Shown: positions 15,649 through 24,293, counted from the first letter of the stretch. The stretch: DNA of 49,419 nt from Erysipelotrichaceae bacterium (GCA_017533785.1 JAFWII010000012.1:1-49419), one strand, 5' to 3'. Numbers and translations: made by a program. The notes: generated from the sequence alone by a model not told the origin.

Positions 15649-16374
15649 TTATCCGTTCTTACGAAGATAATCGAGGATCCGGAAAGCATCCCCGTCGTTC
15701 ACCGCAAACAGCGCGCGGAGCCTGCCGGTGACGGGAGGCGAGATCGCCTGATGGATATAAATGCCGGAAAATCCCGCGTCATAGGCTCCCTGCATATCCG
15801 CCAGCCAGTCGTTTCCGATCATCAGAGTTTCATCCCTTCTGATCCCATTCTCACGGAAAAGGATTTCAAAGAATCTCGGTGATGGTTTGCAGCAAAGATG
15901 GTCGCTGCTCAGGTAGATCTTTTCAAAATCTTCTTTAATTCCGCAAATCTCCAGTTCCCGCATCGTGAAACAGCGCTGTGCGTTGCTCAAAAGGAACAGA
16001 CGGCAGCCCTGTCCGTGCAGGAAATCCAGCAATTCACGGACACCCGGATAAAGCCCCAGCCGGATGAGCGAAGCAACACGAAAGAATCCAGCCGTTTCAT
16101 TCAGCAGTTCTTCCCCGGCGCATGTATTCTTTTTCCGGTAAAGGTTCGAGAACACTTTCCGCAGATCGGCTTCCGGATACAGCGGATCCGCCGCGTATTC
16201 CTTTTCTTCCCGGACAAGAGAAAGGTAGGTCTCCCGCAATTCCCTGCCATTATAAGGCGCGCCCTTGGAGGTATAAAATGCGGCGGTCTTGTCCCAGAAA
16301 GCAGGGTCTTCCTCATCGGTCCGGATATCGATGAGAGTTCCGTACAGATCAAATACGATATTCCTGTATTTCAT
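15649..16374 (-). CDS. HAD-family hydrolase
   Basis: 241 residues. Motif I is FDLYGTLID (nucleophile Asp9, with Tyr in the second position as in many haloacid-dehalogenase-like HADs), motif II is LFLLSNA, and motif III/IV is KPSPRFFEILF followed by MIGNDWLADMQGA. The cap is of the alpha-helical C1 type. The activity is probably phosphatase or dehalogenase on a small metabolite; the substrate cannot be told. Divergent from the L,D-transpeptidase gene. No Shine-Dalgarno sequence; see the promoter entry. Confidence 0.88.
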   Translation of the reverse strand: MKYRNIVFDLYGTLIDIRTDEEDPAFWDKTAAFYTSKGAPYNGRELRETYLSLVREEKEYAADPLYPEADLRKVFSNLYRKKNTCAGEELLNETAGFFRVASLIRLGLYPGVRELLDFLHGQGCRLFLLSNAQRCFTMRELEICGIKEDFEKIYLSSDHLCCKPSPRFFEILFRENGIRRDETLMIGNDWLADMQGAYDAGFSGIYIHQAISPPVTGRLRALFAVNDGDAFRILDYLRKNG

Positions 16375-16382
16375 GTAACCAA

Positions 16383-16388
16383 ATTATA
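16383..16388 (-). promoter_or_regulatory. -10 element 8 nt before the HAD ATG
   Basis: TATAAT on the minus strand ends 8 nt before the ATG at 16374 and no ribosome binding site is present, so the mRNA should be leaderless or nearly so. On the plus strand, TGGTACTAT a little further on is the likely extended -10 for the L,D-transpeptidase gene. Confidence 0.6.
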
Positions 16389-16441
16389 TCCAAACCTTTT
16401 TCGAAGGTGGTACTATATTGAAGAAAATACGGTGAACTATT

Positions 16442-17755
16442 ATGAAAAAGGTCTTCAAAACTGTCTTCTTGCTGCTGTTCGTTCTTCTGCTTGCTGCCTA
16501 TGCAGGCGGCGCTTTCTTTTTCGGATCACATTTCCTGCCTAAAACGAGCATCAACGGCGTTGATGTTTCCTTTAAGGACAGCGAAACAGCTGATTACGCT
16601 GTTTCGTCAGTCGATCCGGTCATTAAGATCGCACAGAAGGAAAAGAACGGCAAGGAACCGGTCAGTGAAGAACTGCATGTCAATGATCTCACCGCGGAAC
16701 CGCTTGTCTATCACACAGACGAACTGCTGCAGGGCCAGAACCGCTATCTCTGGTTTCTATCTCTCTTTCAGCCGAATGAGCTGACCTGCACAAAGATCAC
16801 CGGCAGCGCCGACAGCAGGAAGATCCAGGATGCCGTTAAGAAACTGTACTGCCTTCAGCAGCAGAACATCATCGCACCTGCCGATGCTCATATCGAACTG
16901 CAGGACGGCGATCCCGCAATCATCAAAGAGAACGACGGCTGCCAGATCAGCGAAGAACAGGTCAGTAAAGCAGTGACCGAAGCGCTTGACCGCTACCTTA
17001 AGGGCGAAGCCGTTGATGCTGTTGATCTGACGGATCTGTATGATAAAGCAAAGATCCGCGACAACGATCCGGACCTGATCCGCCAGCTCGATGAGCTTAA
17101 AGCCGTTGCAGACAAAAAGATCACGATCGTGATCTCGGAGGATACAAGCGTGACCCTCGAAGGAAAGCAGATGAAAGATCTGCTTCTCCTCGAAAACGGT
17201 TTTTATGTCGTCAATGAAGATGCGCTCGCCGATTATGTCTCTGCGTTGACCGGAAAATACAATGTATCCGATCATGAGTACATCGACCGCGGCGCGCTGA
17301 AAAACTCTTTGCGGAATGCGCTGACTTCCACGACGAACAGCTCTGTGAAAGCGGCCTGGGTCACCGTGACAAACAAACTCGTCGAAGTCGATATCTCCGA
17401 GCAGACACTCTGGTACTACGAGAACGGGGAACTGATCTTCTCCTCCCCGGTCGTAACCGGCAACGCCAATTTCGGTACCGGCACGCCGACCGGAACATAC
17501 TATGTCCGCCGCATGAAAAGTCCGAACACCCTGCGCGGTTCAGATTATGTCGAATATGTCGATTACTGGATCGGCTGGGACAACGACGGCGGTCACATCT
17601 TCGGCTTCCATGACGCATCCTGGCGAAACGGAGAATTCGGCGGCGATATCTGGCTCACGAATCCTTCACACGGCTGCGTCAATATGCCGACAGACAAGGC
17701 AGCCCAGCTTTACAACTCCGTCGAGATCGGGACGGAAGTCTACATCCACAATTGA
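16442..17755 (+). CDS. L,D-transpeptidase (YkuD) with peptidoglycan-binding region
   Basis: 437 residues. An N-terminal membrane anchor (about 7-28) is followed by an extracytoplasmic region resembling the PG_binding_4 repeat of VanW/YkuD proteins (about 35-300). The C-terminal YkuD catalytic domain (about 310-437) has FGFHDASW and the active-site motif SHGCVNMP (Cys412). Such enzymes form 3-3 cross-links in peptidoglycan or anchor proteins to it, outside the membrane. The protein appears complete. Its stop lies 3 nt from the convergent stop of a small membrane-protein gene, with no terminator between them. Confidence 0.92.
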   Translation: MKKVFKTVFLLLFVLLLAAYAGGAFFFGSHFLPKTSINGVDVSFKDSETADYAVSSVDPVIKIAQKEKNGKEPVSEELHVNDLTAEPLVYHTDELLQGQNRYLWFLSLFQPNELTCTKITGSADSRKIQDAVKKLYCLQQQNIIAPADAHIELQDGDPAIIKENDGCQISEEQVSKAVTEALDRYLKGEAVDAVDLTDLYDKAKIRDNDPDLIRQLDELKAVADKKITIVISEDTSVTLEGKQMKDLLLLENGFYVVNEDALADYVSALTGKYNVSDHEYIDRGALKNSLRNALTSTTNSSVKAAWVTVTNKLVEVDISEQTLWYYENGELIFSSPVVTGNANFGTGTPTGTYYVRRMKSPNTLRGSDYVEYVDYWIGWDNDGGHIFGFHDASWRNGEFGGDIWLTNPSHGCVNMPTDKAAQLYNSVEIGTEVYIHN

Positions 17756-17758
17756 GTC

Positions 17759-17920
17759 TCAGCCCTTCTTTTTAAACAGTTTAAAGATCCCGAAAATACC
17801 GACTACTACGACTGCAAGGATCGCAATGATGCCGCCAGCCGTGAGGGTCTGGGTGACCGGATCCGGTGCAATGTCGAAGAACACCGGCGGCTGGATCAGT
17901 TTTAAAATAGCAAATTCCAT
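17759..17920 (-). CDS. Small membrane protein, 53 residues
   Basis: A short gene easily missed. It begins MEFAILKLIQPPVFFDIAPD, continues into one strongly hydrophobic segment (about residues 28-48) and ends in a basic tail, KLFKKKG. The ribosome binding site GGGAGG lies 6 nt before the ATG, within the last codons of the preceding gene, so the reading frames overlap by 19 bp and translation is probably coupled. The short pre-membrane part with DIAPDP recalls the exported start ADMGPKP of the protein at 26867-27673. I do not recognise a named family. It is the third gene of an operon with 17902-18234 and 18236-19261. Confidence 0.75.
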   Translation of the reverse strand: MEFAILKLIQPPVFFDIAPDPVTQTLTAGGIIAILAVVVVGIFGIFKLFKKKG

Positions 17921-18234
17921 AATATACCTCCCAGGATCGATCCGCCGTTCAGCAGCAGCGACAGCAGCAGACCGTTCCTTTTTTTATTTAGAAAACGTTG
18001 AAAGAGAAATGCTTCGGAGAGGACGATCAGCGGTTCCAGCAGCAGATACACAACAAGCTGTATCTGACCGGCAGACAGAAACGTGTTCATTCCCCCGACC
18101 AGAAGTGAGAGCAGCGGGTTTGTAATAAGATTCGCCAGAAAGACCAGCAGCAGGTCTTTCCCGTGCAGCCCCAGCAGAAACGCGATCAATAATTCAAAAA
18201 TAAGCGTCAGAAGTAGCGGCTTGAGAAAGAACAT
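17902..18234 (-). CDS. Four-helix membrane protein related to the 26867-27673 protein
   Basis: 110 residues, almost entirely hydrophobic, with about four membrane segments. It aligns along its length with the C-terminal membrane half of the protein at 26867-27673: both have IELLI-x-x-L-x-G near the start, a K then NLIT-x-x-LL-x-x-x-x-G, then an E-L/P-L-I-V-x-x-E stretch and a final glycine-rich helix. The extracellular domain of the larger protein is missing here. It starts 1 nt after the stop of the MFS-like gene. Function unknown. Confidence 0.75.
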   Translation of the reverse strand: MFFLKPLLLTLIFELLIAFLLGLHGKDLLLVFLANLITNPLLSLLVGGMNTFLSAGQIQLVVYLLLEPLIVLSEAFLFQRFLNKKRNGLLLSLLLNGGSILGGILWNLLF

Positions 18235-18235
18235 G

Positions 18236-19261
18236 TCAGTCCCTCTTTTGCAGCGCCAAAAGCAGCAGAACGAGCGACAGGAGCGATCCGGCTGTCCCGG
18301 CGGGATACGGCGGGATATTTCTTATCCAGCCGTAGAGGACCGGCAGGTAACCGAGGAAAAGCGCAAAAGTCAGGATGCCGAACGCCAGTCCGGGACTACC
18401 TTTCATCTTTCCCGCAAGCAGATAAAGTGTCAGCGGCATCGTCATGTTGAACAGAAACAGCGCCGGGATGCCGAAGATCATCCGGTCTCCGAAAAAGTAC
18501 ATAACAGCTGCGAAAAGCAGAGAAAGAACGATGGTTTTCCGCATGCCAAATATATGGGAAAGAAAACCTCCTGCACTCTTGCCGCAGGCGAGCGCGAACA
18601 CACTGAGAAGGATCGCGGCTGTGCCTGTTTTCCACGAAAAGGAAACGGCCATACCGACAAAGGAACGTGCGATAACGACTGCGAAACACAACAGGATCAT
18701 CTCGATCATACCGTCTTTCCCATCGATTTTTCCCGGTGAGAGGTCGCTTAGTCTCTCACGCAGACGGTACAGCAGGAAAAGCAGTAATGCCTGCAGCAGA
18801 CTGATCACAGCCAGGATCACGGGATAATACTGTCCCTTCAGAAGCATGCCCAGCACCAGACCGATCGCACCGGGCGCAACGAAGACGCCGAGACCCTGCC
18901 CGTCCAGTCCGGAACGATCATCTTCCCGGATCGTCAGAACTCCCCCGCCGACATGGAAAAGCGCGTTTCCGATGCCCAAAACAAGCGGAGACAGCAATGC
19001 CCCGGCAAACGTCAGAAGGACGCCGGAAAAAGTAAACAGCAGCGACGGATAGCACTTCCTGGCGGATCTTGCTGTCAGTTCGTCCAGAAGCATCCCAAAC
19101 GGCATCTGCAGGGCAAAAGCACAGAAATTATACAGAAAGAAGAGATCTGCGTAACGGCCGATAAAACGGCTGAAAAGCGCAAATGCGCAAAGAAAATCCA
19201 CACCCATATGCATCAGCGACAGAAGTGCGATCACGCTTTTACTGCACTTTTCTTTCTTCAT
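18236..19261 (-). CDS. MFS-like membrane transporter, short form
   Basis: 341 residues with about ten to eleven membrane segments, shorter than the usual 400-residue, twelve-helix carrier. The first half has a major-facilitator look: MHMGVDFLCAFALFSRF, FGMLLDELTARSARK and GIGNALFHVGGG. The substrate is not recognisable. Ribosome binding site AAAGGGAA. It heads an operon with the 110- and 53-residue membrane proteins, and this fixed trio suggests a membrane complex. Confidence 0.75.
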   Translation of the reverse strand: MKKEKCSKSVIALLSLMHMGVDFLCAFALFSRFIGRYADLFFLYNFCAFALQMPFGMLLDELTARSARKCYPSLLFTFSGVLLTFAGALLSPLVLGIGNALFHVGGGVLTIREDDRSGLDGQGLGVFVAPGAIGLVLGMLLKGQYYPVILAVISLLQALLLFLLYRLRERLSDLSPGKIDGKDGMIEMILLCFAVVIARSFVGMAVSFSWKTGTAAILLSVFALACGKSAGGFLSHIFGMRKTIVLSLLFAAVMYFFGDRMIFGIPALFLFNMTMPLTLYLLAGKMKGSPGLAFGILTFALFLGYLPVLYGWIRNIPPYPAGTAGSLLSLVLLLLALQKRD

Positions 19262-19351
19262 TTTCCATTCCCTTTTTCTTTATCATATTCCGTTGACGGA
19301 AGACTGGCAAATCCCATATCCCCCCTGCGCTTATTCACTTTTTAACTCAGG

Positions 19352-19360
19352 TGGTATAAT
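19352..19360 (+). promoter_or_regulatory. Extended -10 promoter, 9 nt before an ATG
   Basis: TGGTATAAT (TG-n-TATAAT) ends 9 nt before the ATG at 19370. There is no Shine-Dalgarno sequence, so a leader of 2-3 nt is predicted. Confidence 0.6.
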
Positions 19361-19369
19361 ATAGACGAT

Positions 19370-20050
19370 ATGAGATTTCCGATAAGAACCTCCAGAAGAT
19401 CCCGTCTGGAAAGAAATAAACGTCAGTTTGCCAGAAAGAAAGTCGACTATTATAAGTACGTCAAGGACTTTTATCTGGAAGATGGTCTTGCATATATATC
19501 CTGCAATGTAAAAGACTACTACGATATCATCGACTCCCGTTCGGTCGAAGGCTATGAATGGCTGGATGAGAGTTTTGCGTGGTTTATTGAGAGCAATGCG
19601 TTTTATATCCCGATCGAATACCCGATCGTTCTTGAGATCTGCGGAAAAAAGTTTACGGAACAGCAGCAGGACACGATCATCGAAACGATCGGAGACTATT
19701 ACGAGCTGAAGCTCGGCGACAAGCAGATGGATCTCAACAACAACACCTACCGTATCCTGGCGGTCGTCCTGTTTTCGATCATCGCGATCATCGTCGCGAT
19801 GTTCATACGCGGAAGCCGGGGTGAGTCGATCATCAGCGAGATCTCGCTGATCATGGTCTGGTTCTTTGTCTGGGCGCTTCCGGATCTCGCGTTGTTTGAA
19901 CGGAGAGATCTTCAGGAAGAGAAGACCTATGCGGCGCAGCTTGCCAGCATCATTGTCAAGTTCAAGGAAGAATTCGTTGATGAACCGGTCAATGAAGAAG
20001 AAAAAGAAGAGATCTACGAGATCCTCGAACAGAAAGAACACGAATCGTGA
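19370..20050 (+). CDS. Membrane protein of unknown function
   Basis: 226 residues. A very basic N-terminus (about ten Arg/Lys in the first 25) is followed by a soluble, aromatic- and acidic-rich region (25-125), two adjacent membrane segments (about 127-145 and 155-175), and an acidic, probably helical tail ending in many Glu residues. I do not recognise the family. The hairpin terminator overlaps its stop codon, and the DUF4139 gene begins 58 nt later. The charge pattern suggests both ends are cytoplasmic. Confidence 0.65.
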   Translation: MRFPIRTSRRSRLERNKRQFARKKVDYYKYVKDFYLEDGLAYISCNVKDYYDIIDSRSVEGYEWLDESFAWFIESNAFYIPIEYPIVLEICGKKFTEQQQDTIIETIGDYYELKLGDKQMDLNNNTYRILAVVLFSIIAIIVAMFIRGSRGESIISEISLIMVWFFVWALPDLALFERRDLQEEKTYAAQLASIIVKFKEEFVDEPVNEEEKEEIYEILEQKEHES

Positions 20051-20077
20051 CCTGCAGCTTTTTGCGGGTCTTTTTTA
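20049..20077 (+). terminator. Terminator overlapping the stop of the unknown membrane gene
   Basis: GACCTGC and GCGGGTC (one G-U pair) close a loop and are followed by TTTTTTATC. No clear promoter follows before the next gene, so read-through is likely. Confidence 0.7.
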
Positions 20078-20108
20078 TCTGTAGAATGGATTTGGAGGAA
20101 ACAGCATC

Positions 20109-21677
20109 ATGAAAAGCATTCAAACGAAAATCAAAAGTGTACGTATCTACCGTCAGGGCGCGGATATCCGCCGCCGGGGAAAAGTTGAGCTTGTTCAGGG
20201 AGAGAACCAGCTTCTGATCGGCGGTGCGACCCGGAACGCTGACTTCAGTACTGTCCGTCTATATTTCACATCACCGGTCCGCATGGCTGATCTGCGTTTT
20301 GTTTATCCCGAGGATGAAGAGAAGGAATCTGCTGCAGTCCGGGAAAAGATCGAAGACCTGAACAAACAGATCGAGACCTACGAACTGCAGATCGAATTAT
20401 GGAAGGAAAACGGCGTATTCACGAATCGACAGGATCTTGATCCGCAGCAGATCGAGAACTATATCGGCGAACTTCCGCAGCGTCTCAGCGCTCTCCGCAA
20501 GAATATCAGCGATGCCAATAAATCGATCAAAGAGCTCGAAAAACAGCTGAACGAGCTGCAGAAGACAGAAGCGAATCCCCTTCTTTCGGTCAGGATCTAT
20601 GCGGAAAAAGACGAAACCGCCGAGTTCGAGTATGTATACCATGACAACGCCGCCTCCTGGCAGCCGGTAAACGAGATCCACGCCGATCCCGACCAGCCGG
20701 TCGTTCTGAAAACACGCGCACGGATCTTTCAGCACACCTACGAAGATTGGAAAGATGTTGCCGTTTCCCTGCTCAGCGGCGTTCCGTCTGCCAACAGCGA
20801 GCTGCCTGTACTCAATCCTGTGTATCTCCGCATCCGGACTGCCGGCAGCGCCAGGGCAGTACCGCGGATTCTGGCTGCCGGTTCCATGGCCAAAATGAAC
20901 GCCAAGATAGCAGATGAGGTCGCAGATTCTTGCGAAGAAGTAGATTATGAAGCACCGGAAACAGAGGCGGCATTCATCAGCAGTGAAGAAACAATGACGG
21001 AGTACCAGCTGCCCGGAACCAAGGATATTCCGAAAGACGGTGACGGAACGATGGCAGATCTGCAGTCCTATACTCTGCCCTGTGAATACGAGGTAGTCGC
21101 TGTGCCGAAACTCGATACCCGCGCATATCTGACAGCAAAGATCAAGACCAGGGATCTCCCGGTCGCGTTCAGCGGTCAGGCAGAGATCTATCTGAAGGAA
21201 GTCTATGCCGGAACGGCCTATCTTTACCCGGATACGACCAAGGAAGAACTGGTCATTTCTCTTGGCAGAGAGGAAGCGATCCAGGTCACCCGGACCGAAA
21301 AAGCCCGCAAGTCCTCCGAAGCCATGCTGATGAATTCCAGAAACACGGAATATGCATACGAGCTGAAGATCACAAACGGCAAAAACAAGGAGGAGACCGT
21401 GACCGTCCGCGATCAGCTTCCGGTCTCACAGGATAAGACGATCACTGTCGAACTGCTGAACTGCGATAAAGCGGAAAAGGACGAGAAGGAAGGCATGCTG
21501 ACCTGGAAGCTGGAGCTTGCTCCGAAAGAATCCAGAACGCTTTCGCTTTCCTATAAGGTCTCCTGGCCGAAAGACAAGAACATTCAGGAGACAGGTCCGT
21601 CTGTAAGAAAGTTCTGTCCGGTCTGCGGAGCGCCTGTCTACGGAAGCTTCTGCCCGGAATGCGGAGCTGCCTGCTGA
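20109..21677 (+). CDS. DUF4139-domain protein with C-terminal zinc ribbon
   Basis: 522 residues. The order is a DUF4140-like N-terminal strand domain (about 5-65, VRIYRQGADIRRRG), a long coiled coil (about 75-155, rich in Glu, Lys and Gln), the DUF4139 body (about 165-490, with YHDNAASWQPVNEI and the closing YKVSWPKDK), and a zinc ribbon at the very end (CPVCG and CPECG). The family is also called mucoidy-inhibitor A-like; its molecular role is not established. There is no signal peptide. Ribosome binding site TTGGAGGAA. Confidence 0.85.
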   Translation: MKSIQTKIKSVRIYRQGADIRRRGKVELVQGENQLLIGGATRNADFSTVRLYFTSPVRMADLRFVYPEDEEKESAAVREKIEDLNKQIETYELQIELWKENGVFTNRQDLDPQQIENYIGELPQRLSALRKNISDANKSIKELEKQLNELQKTEANPLLSVRIYAEKDETAEFEYVYHDNAASWQPVNEIHADPDQPVVLKTRARIFQHTYEDWKDVAVSLLSGVPSANSELPVLNPVYLRIRTAGSARAVPRILAAGSMAKMNAKIADEVADSCEEVDYEAPETEAAFISSEETMTEYQLPGTKDIPKDGDGTMADLQSYTLPCEYEVVAVPKLDTRAYLTAKIKTRDLPVAFSGQAEIYLKEVYAGTAYLYPDTTKEELVISLGREEAIQVTRTEKARKSSEAMLMNSRNTEYAYELKITNGKNKEETVTVRDQLPVSQDKTITVELLNCDKAEKDEKEGMLTWKLELAPKESRTLSLSYKVSWPKDKNIQETGPSVRKFCPVCGAPVYGSFCPECGAAC

Positions 21678-21706
21678 CGGTCCATAACATACCATCAAAG
21701 CAAATC

Positions 21707-21732
21707 AAAAGCGCCTGTGCAGGCGCTTTTCT
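21707..21732. terminator. Bidirectional terminator
   Basis: AAAAGCGCCTG and CAGGCGCTTTT form an 11-bp perfect stem with T-runs on both strands, between convergent genes. Confidence 0.9.
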
Positions 21733-21753
21733 ATAGATTGTCTGTTGATACTG

Positions 21754-22320
21754 TCAGTGTCTGGCACCGATGAAGTCATTGATGTCATCATCGATGTTAT
21801 TATTCATCAAGATCTCCAGATTCTGGCGGAGAACTTCCGCGCTGACTGGGAATCCGCGGTCGATCCAGTCCAGGATAGTGCCGTTAAAAGCGTATTTATA
21901 GAAATGGGTGATGAACTTCATGTCCTTATCATCGATCCTGCGACCTTTCGATTCCTGCTTCACATAGTTGTAGATAATATGATCCAGGTTGCGGTCAAAC
22001 AGAGATACGACCTGATCACGACCAGTCGAATGCAGCACGTTGACCAGCATTTTCTGATGCTGGAGGATGCTGTTCAGTATAACTCCGATGCCATCCTGCC
22101 AGCGCTCTTCTTTTGCGGCTTTTGCGAATGAATCGGATATATCATTCGTAAAGATCCAGTCTAAAAGCGTATAGACATCGCTGAAATGATAGTAGAAAGT
22201 CATCCGGGATATCCCGCAGCCCTGCGAGATATCGGAGATCGTGATTTTCTGAAAGGGTTTTTCCTCCAGAAGTTTTTGGAATGATAGCGAGATTGCCGTC
22301 TTTGTTTTATCTGCATTCAT
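21754..22320 (-). CDS. TetR-family regulator (DhaS-like)
   Basis: 188 residues. The helix-turn-helix occupies about 25-45, ITISDISQGCGISRMTFYYH, with the TetR hallmark of Tyr-Tyr-His-Phe closing it. The C-terminal part resembles the TetR_C domain of DhaS-like regulators. Its target is unknown; both neighbours are convergent or unrelated, and no operator palindrome was recognised in its own promoter. The promoter is strong and the mRNA appears leaderless. Confidence 0.88.
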   Translation of the reverse strand: MNADKTKTAISLSFQKLLEEKPFQKITISDISQGCGISRMTFYYHFSDVYTLLDWIFTNDISDSFAKAAKEERWQDGIGVILNSILQHQKMLVNVLHSTGRDQVVSLFDRNLDHIIYNYVKQESKGRRIDDKDMKFITHFYKYAFNGTILDWIDRGFPVSAEVLRQNLEILMNNNIDDDINDFIGARH

Positions 22321-22326
22321 AATTTC

Positions 22327-22355
22327 ACATTACCGATTTTCTTTACACTCGTCAA
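22327..22355 (-). promoter_or_regulatory. Promoter of the TetR-family gene, leaderless
   Basis: On the minus strand TTGACG (22350-22355), a 17-nt spacer and TAATGT (22327-22332) end 6 nt before the ATG. This is the clearest case in the window because both hexamers and their spacing are good and no Shine-Dalgarno sequence is present. Confidence 0.7.
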
Positions 22356-22380
22356 GAAAAAAATGCTTGTATTCTTCATA

Positions 22381-22406
22381 AGAAAAAGAGGCTGTTACGC
22401 CTCTTT
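22381..22406 (-). terminator. Terminator of the rpmH-rnpA-yidC-jag operon
   Basis: AAAGAGGC and GCCTCTTT pair across 6 nt and are followed on the minus strand by TTCTTATG. The hairpin overlaps the jag stop codon. Confidence 0.8.
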
Positions 22407-23030
22407 GTTTCCTGTGTATTTTACAACGATATGACGCTTTTTACCTTCTCCCTCCGAGACGGTGGAGATGTTCTTGAACTCACCGAGATACTGATGGATG
22501 ACCTTGCGCTCATCGTTCGGCATCGGATCGAGATGTGCATCGATATGGGTGTTCCGTACTTCCTTGGCAACCCGGGCAGCGATGCTCTTGAGCTTGCGGT
22601 AGCGGTCTTCCCGGTAATTGTTGACATCCACATTGATACGGATGTGCTTCTTGTATTCGCTGGTACGGAAATAGGAATTAACAGCAGCCTTGACAACATT
22701 GGAGATCGCTCTCAGCGTCTGCCCGTTGCGGCCGATAATGATCGCGTTGTTTTCCGCGTCAAGGATGATATTGTAGGTGTCTTCCGGCTGCAGGACGATC
22801 TCGATAGAGACAGCCTGATCAAGATCGGTGAAGTAGGAGCCGAGGTAGTCGAAGATGAAATCCTTAACGTCCTGGCGGTTATACGCTTCGATCGTGACGG
22901 AATTGCCGATTCCCAAAAAATGCTTTTCTTCTCCGGTGACGGAGTACGTCAGTTCCTCAACGGCGCAGTTTTTCTCTTTGGCGGCTGCGTTCAGCGCATC
23001 TTCCAGCGTTTTTCCTGAATAAGTCTTCAT
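22395..23030 (-). CDS. jag: Jag RNA-binding protein (SpoIIIJ-associated; KhpB/EloR)
   Basis: 211 residues from the ATG at 23030, chosen for GGGGGA upstream; a TTG 24 nt earlier overlaps yidC. The N-terminal Jag domain (MKTYSGKTLEDALNAA with the LGIGN turn), a KH domain with IIIGRNGQTLRAI (the GxxG equivalent is GRNG) and a C-terminal R3H domain (about 150-211, with RKVIHQYLGEFKNI) are all present. Jag/KhpB binds RNA, often with KhpA, and affects cell elongation and division. It overlaps the end of yidC by 1 nt or abuts it, so they are co-translated. Confidence 0.95.
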   Translation of the reverse strand: MKTYSGKTLEDALNAAAKEKNCAVEELTYSVTGEEKHFLGIGNSVTIEAYNRQDVKDFIFDYLGSYFTDLDQAVSIEIVLQPEDTYNIILDAENNAIIIGRNGQTLRAISNVVKAAVNSYFRTSEYKKHIRINVDVNNYREDRYRKLKSIAARVAKEVRNTHIDAHLDPMPNDERKVIHQYLGEFKNISTVSEGEGKKRHIVVKYTGNKEA

Positions 23031-23031
23031 A

Positions 23032-23904
23032 TTACTGTTCCCCCTGTTTTGCAATGATTGTGTCGATCAGAATGTTCTTCAGAACTATCGTCAAACTGGA
23101 GACGAGATAGTAGAGCGACATTGCGGTCGGCCAGTTCAGCATAAGGAAGCTGATGAAGACGAGCATGACGATCATTGAAGTCATCATGTTGTTCTGACCT
23201 TCCGGCTTGCGGTATGTGCGGAAGTGCTTTTCTGCTTCGAGCTTGGCTCTTCTTTCGGCAAGCCATGTCGGGATCTTCATAGACAGCAGCTGTACCAGGA
23301 TCATCAAAACGAAGATGACGGCATAACCATACTGACCGGAAGCGAAACCTTCGCGCGGAGTGAGTTCAAGTTTCATACCGGCAAAAGTGCCTTCGGCAAC
23401 GGCAGCAGCTCTCTGGACCGCGTTGTACATCGCGATCAGGATCGGGAACTGAAGGAATGTGGTGAGAATAGAACCGAACGGATGAACATCGTACTTTTTA
23501 TAGACTGCATTCATTTCGTTCTGCATCTTCATCATAGAGTTCCGGTCGTCTCGGCCTTCGTATTTCTTCTGGATCCTGACGATCTCAGGCTGAACGACCT
23601 GCATCTTCTGCGCGCCGACACTGGACTTCCAGGTAAATGCCAGAACAAGAAGGTTGATAACGACGGTAACGATCACGATACCCAGACCGACACCGGTGTA
23701 GGGGACCATGAAGTTGATAAATTTAGCTAACGGGAAAATAAAGATCGCGGAGAAGATCCCCTCATCATTCAGGATCTGTGAGAAGGTCGTCTCATCTGTG
23801 ATCTTAAGAATATTTCCGTTTTCATCCATCGGACGTGCGCAGCCGCTCAGCAGGAGCAGGGCAAAAACGATTCCGATGATGAGCAAAAGTTTCTTTTTAT
23901 TCAT
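23032..23904 (-). CDS. yidC: Membrane protein insertase YidC (lipoprotein form)
   Basis: 290 residues. It has a lipoprotein signal with the lipobox LLSGC (Cys22) and the five-helix YidC/Oxa1 core with PLAKFINFMV near the start of the core, the conserved cytoplasmic hairpin with many Lys and Arg, and QFPILIAMYNAVQ. Gram-positive YidC lipoproteins insert and fold membrane proteins with or without SecYEG. Position between rnpA and jag is the classical arrangement. Confidence 0.97.
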   Translation of the reverse strand: MNKKKLLLIIGIVFALLLLSGCARPMDENGNILKITDETTFSQILNDEGIFSAIFIFPLAKFINFMVPYTGVGLGIVIVTVVINLLVLAFTWKSSVGAQKMQVVQPEIVRIQKKYEGRDDRNSMMKMQNEMNAVYKKYDVHPFGSILTTFLQFPILIAMYNAVQRAAAVAEGTFAGMKLELTPREGFASGQYGYAVIFVLMILVQLLSMKIPTWLAERRAKLEAEKHFRTYRKPEGQNNMMTSMIVMLVFISFLMLNWPTAMSLYYLVSSLTIVLKNILIDTIIAKQGEQ

Positions 23905-23913
23905 ACTAGACCT

Positions 23914-24255
23914 CTAACTATACTTACCTATTCTAACTGTTTTAAGGCTCTTTTCCAAGTCCTTTTTATTGTCCGCATAGCTTTTGCGGAGATACCCGTC
24001 TTTGACGATAATGACGATATCCAGCGGGAATTCATCCAGGTCGATACACTCCCGGACCTGCATCCGCAGCTGCCGCTTGATCTTGTTGCGGACGACGGCA
24101 TTGCCTCTTTTCTTGGACACACTGATGCCTACGCGGGCATGGTCCTCCTTCCTCTTCCGGTAATATACCAGAAAAGAAAAAGCTGAGAAGCGTTTACGTT
24201 CCCCGATGATCTCACTGAATTCTTCATTCTTCCGAATCCGGTATTCTTTCTTCAT
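23914..24255 (-). CDS. rnpA: Ribonuclease P protein component
   Basis: 113 residues, normal for RnpA. Conserved features are the N-terminal YRIRKNEEF, the aromatic strand FLVYYRKRK and the RNR-like motif GNAVVRNKIKRQLR, which contacts the catalytic RNA. With the RNA subunit it trims the 5' ends of pre-tRNAs. It lies between rpmH and yidC; a hairpin in the rpmH-rnpA gap may reduce transcription into it. Confidence 0.97.
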   Translation of the reverse strand: MKKEYRIRKNEEFSEIIGERKRFSAFSFLVYYRKRKEDHARVGISVSKKRGNAVVRNKIKRQLRMQVRECIDLDEFPLDIVIIVKDGYLRKSYADNKKDLEKSLKTVRIGKYS

Positions 24256-24270
24256 AACTTACTGAAAATA

Positions 24271-24293
24271 AAAAGTCACTGACCGTGACTTTT
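24271..24293 (-). terminator. Intercistronic attenuator between rpmH and rnpA
   Basis: AAAAGTCAC and GTGACTTTT pair across 5 nt and on the minus strand are followed by TATTTTC. It begins directly at the rpmH stop codon and would let rpmH be expressed above rnpA. Confidence 0.7.

Noticed and set aside
19177..19188. Palindrome GCGCAAATGCGC resembling the candidate operator
   Set aside because: It lies inside the MFS-like coding sequence and both arms differ from GTGCA/TGCAC.
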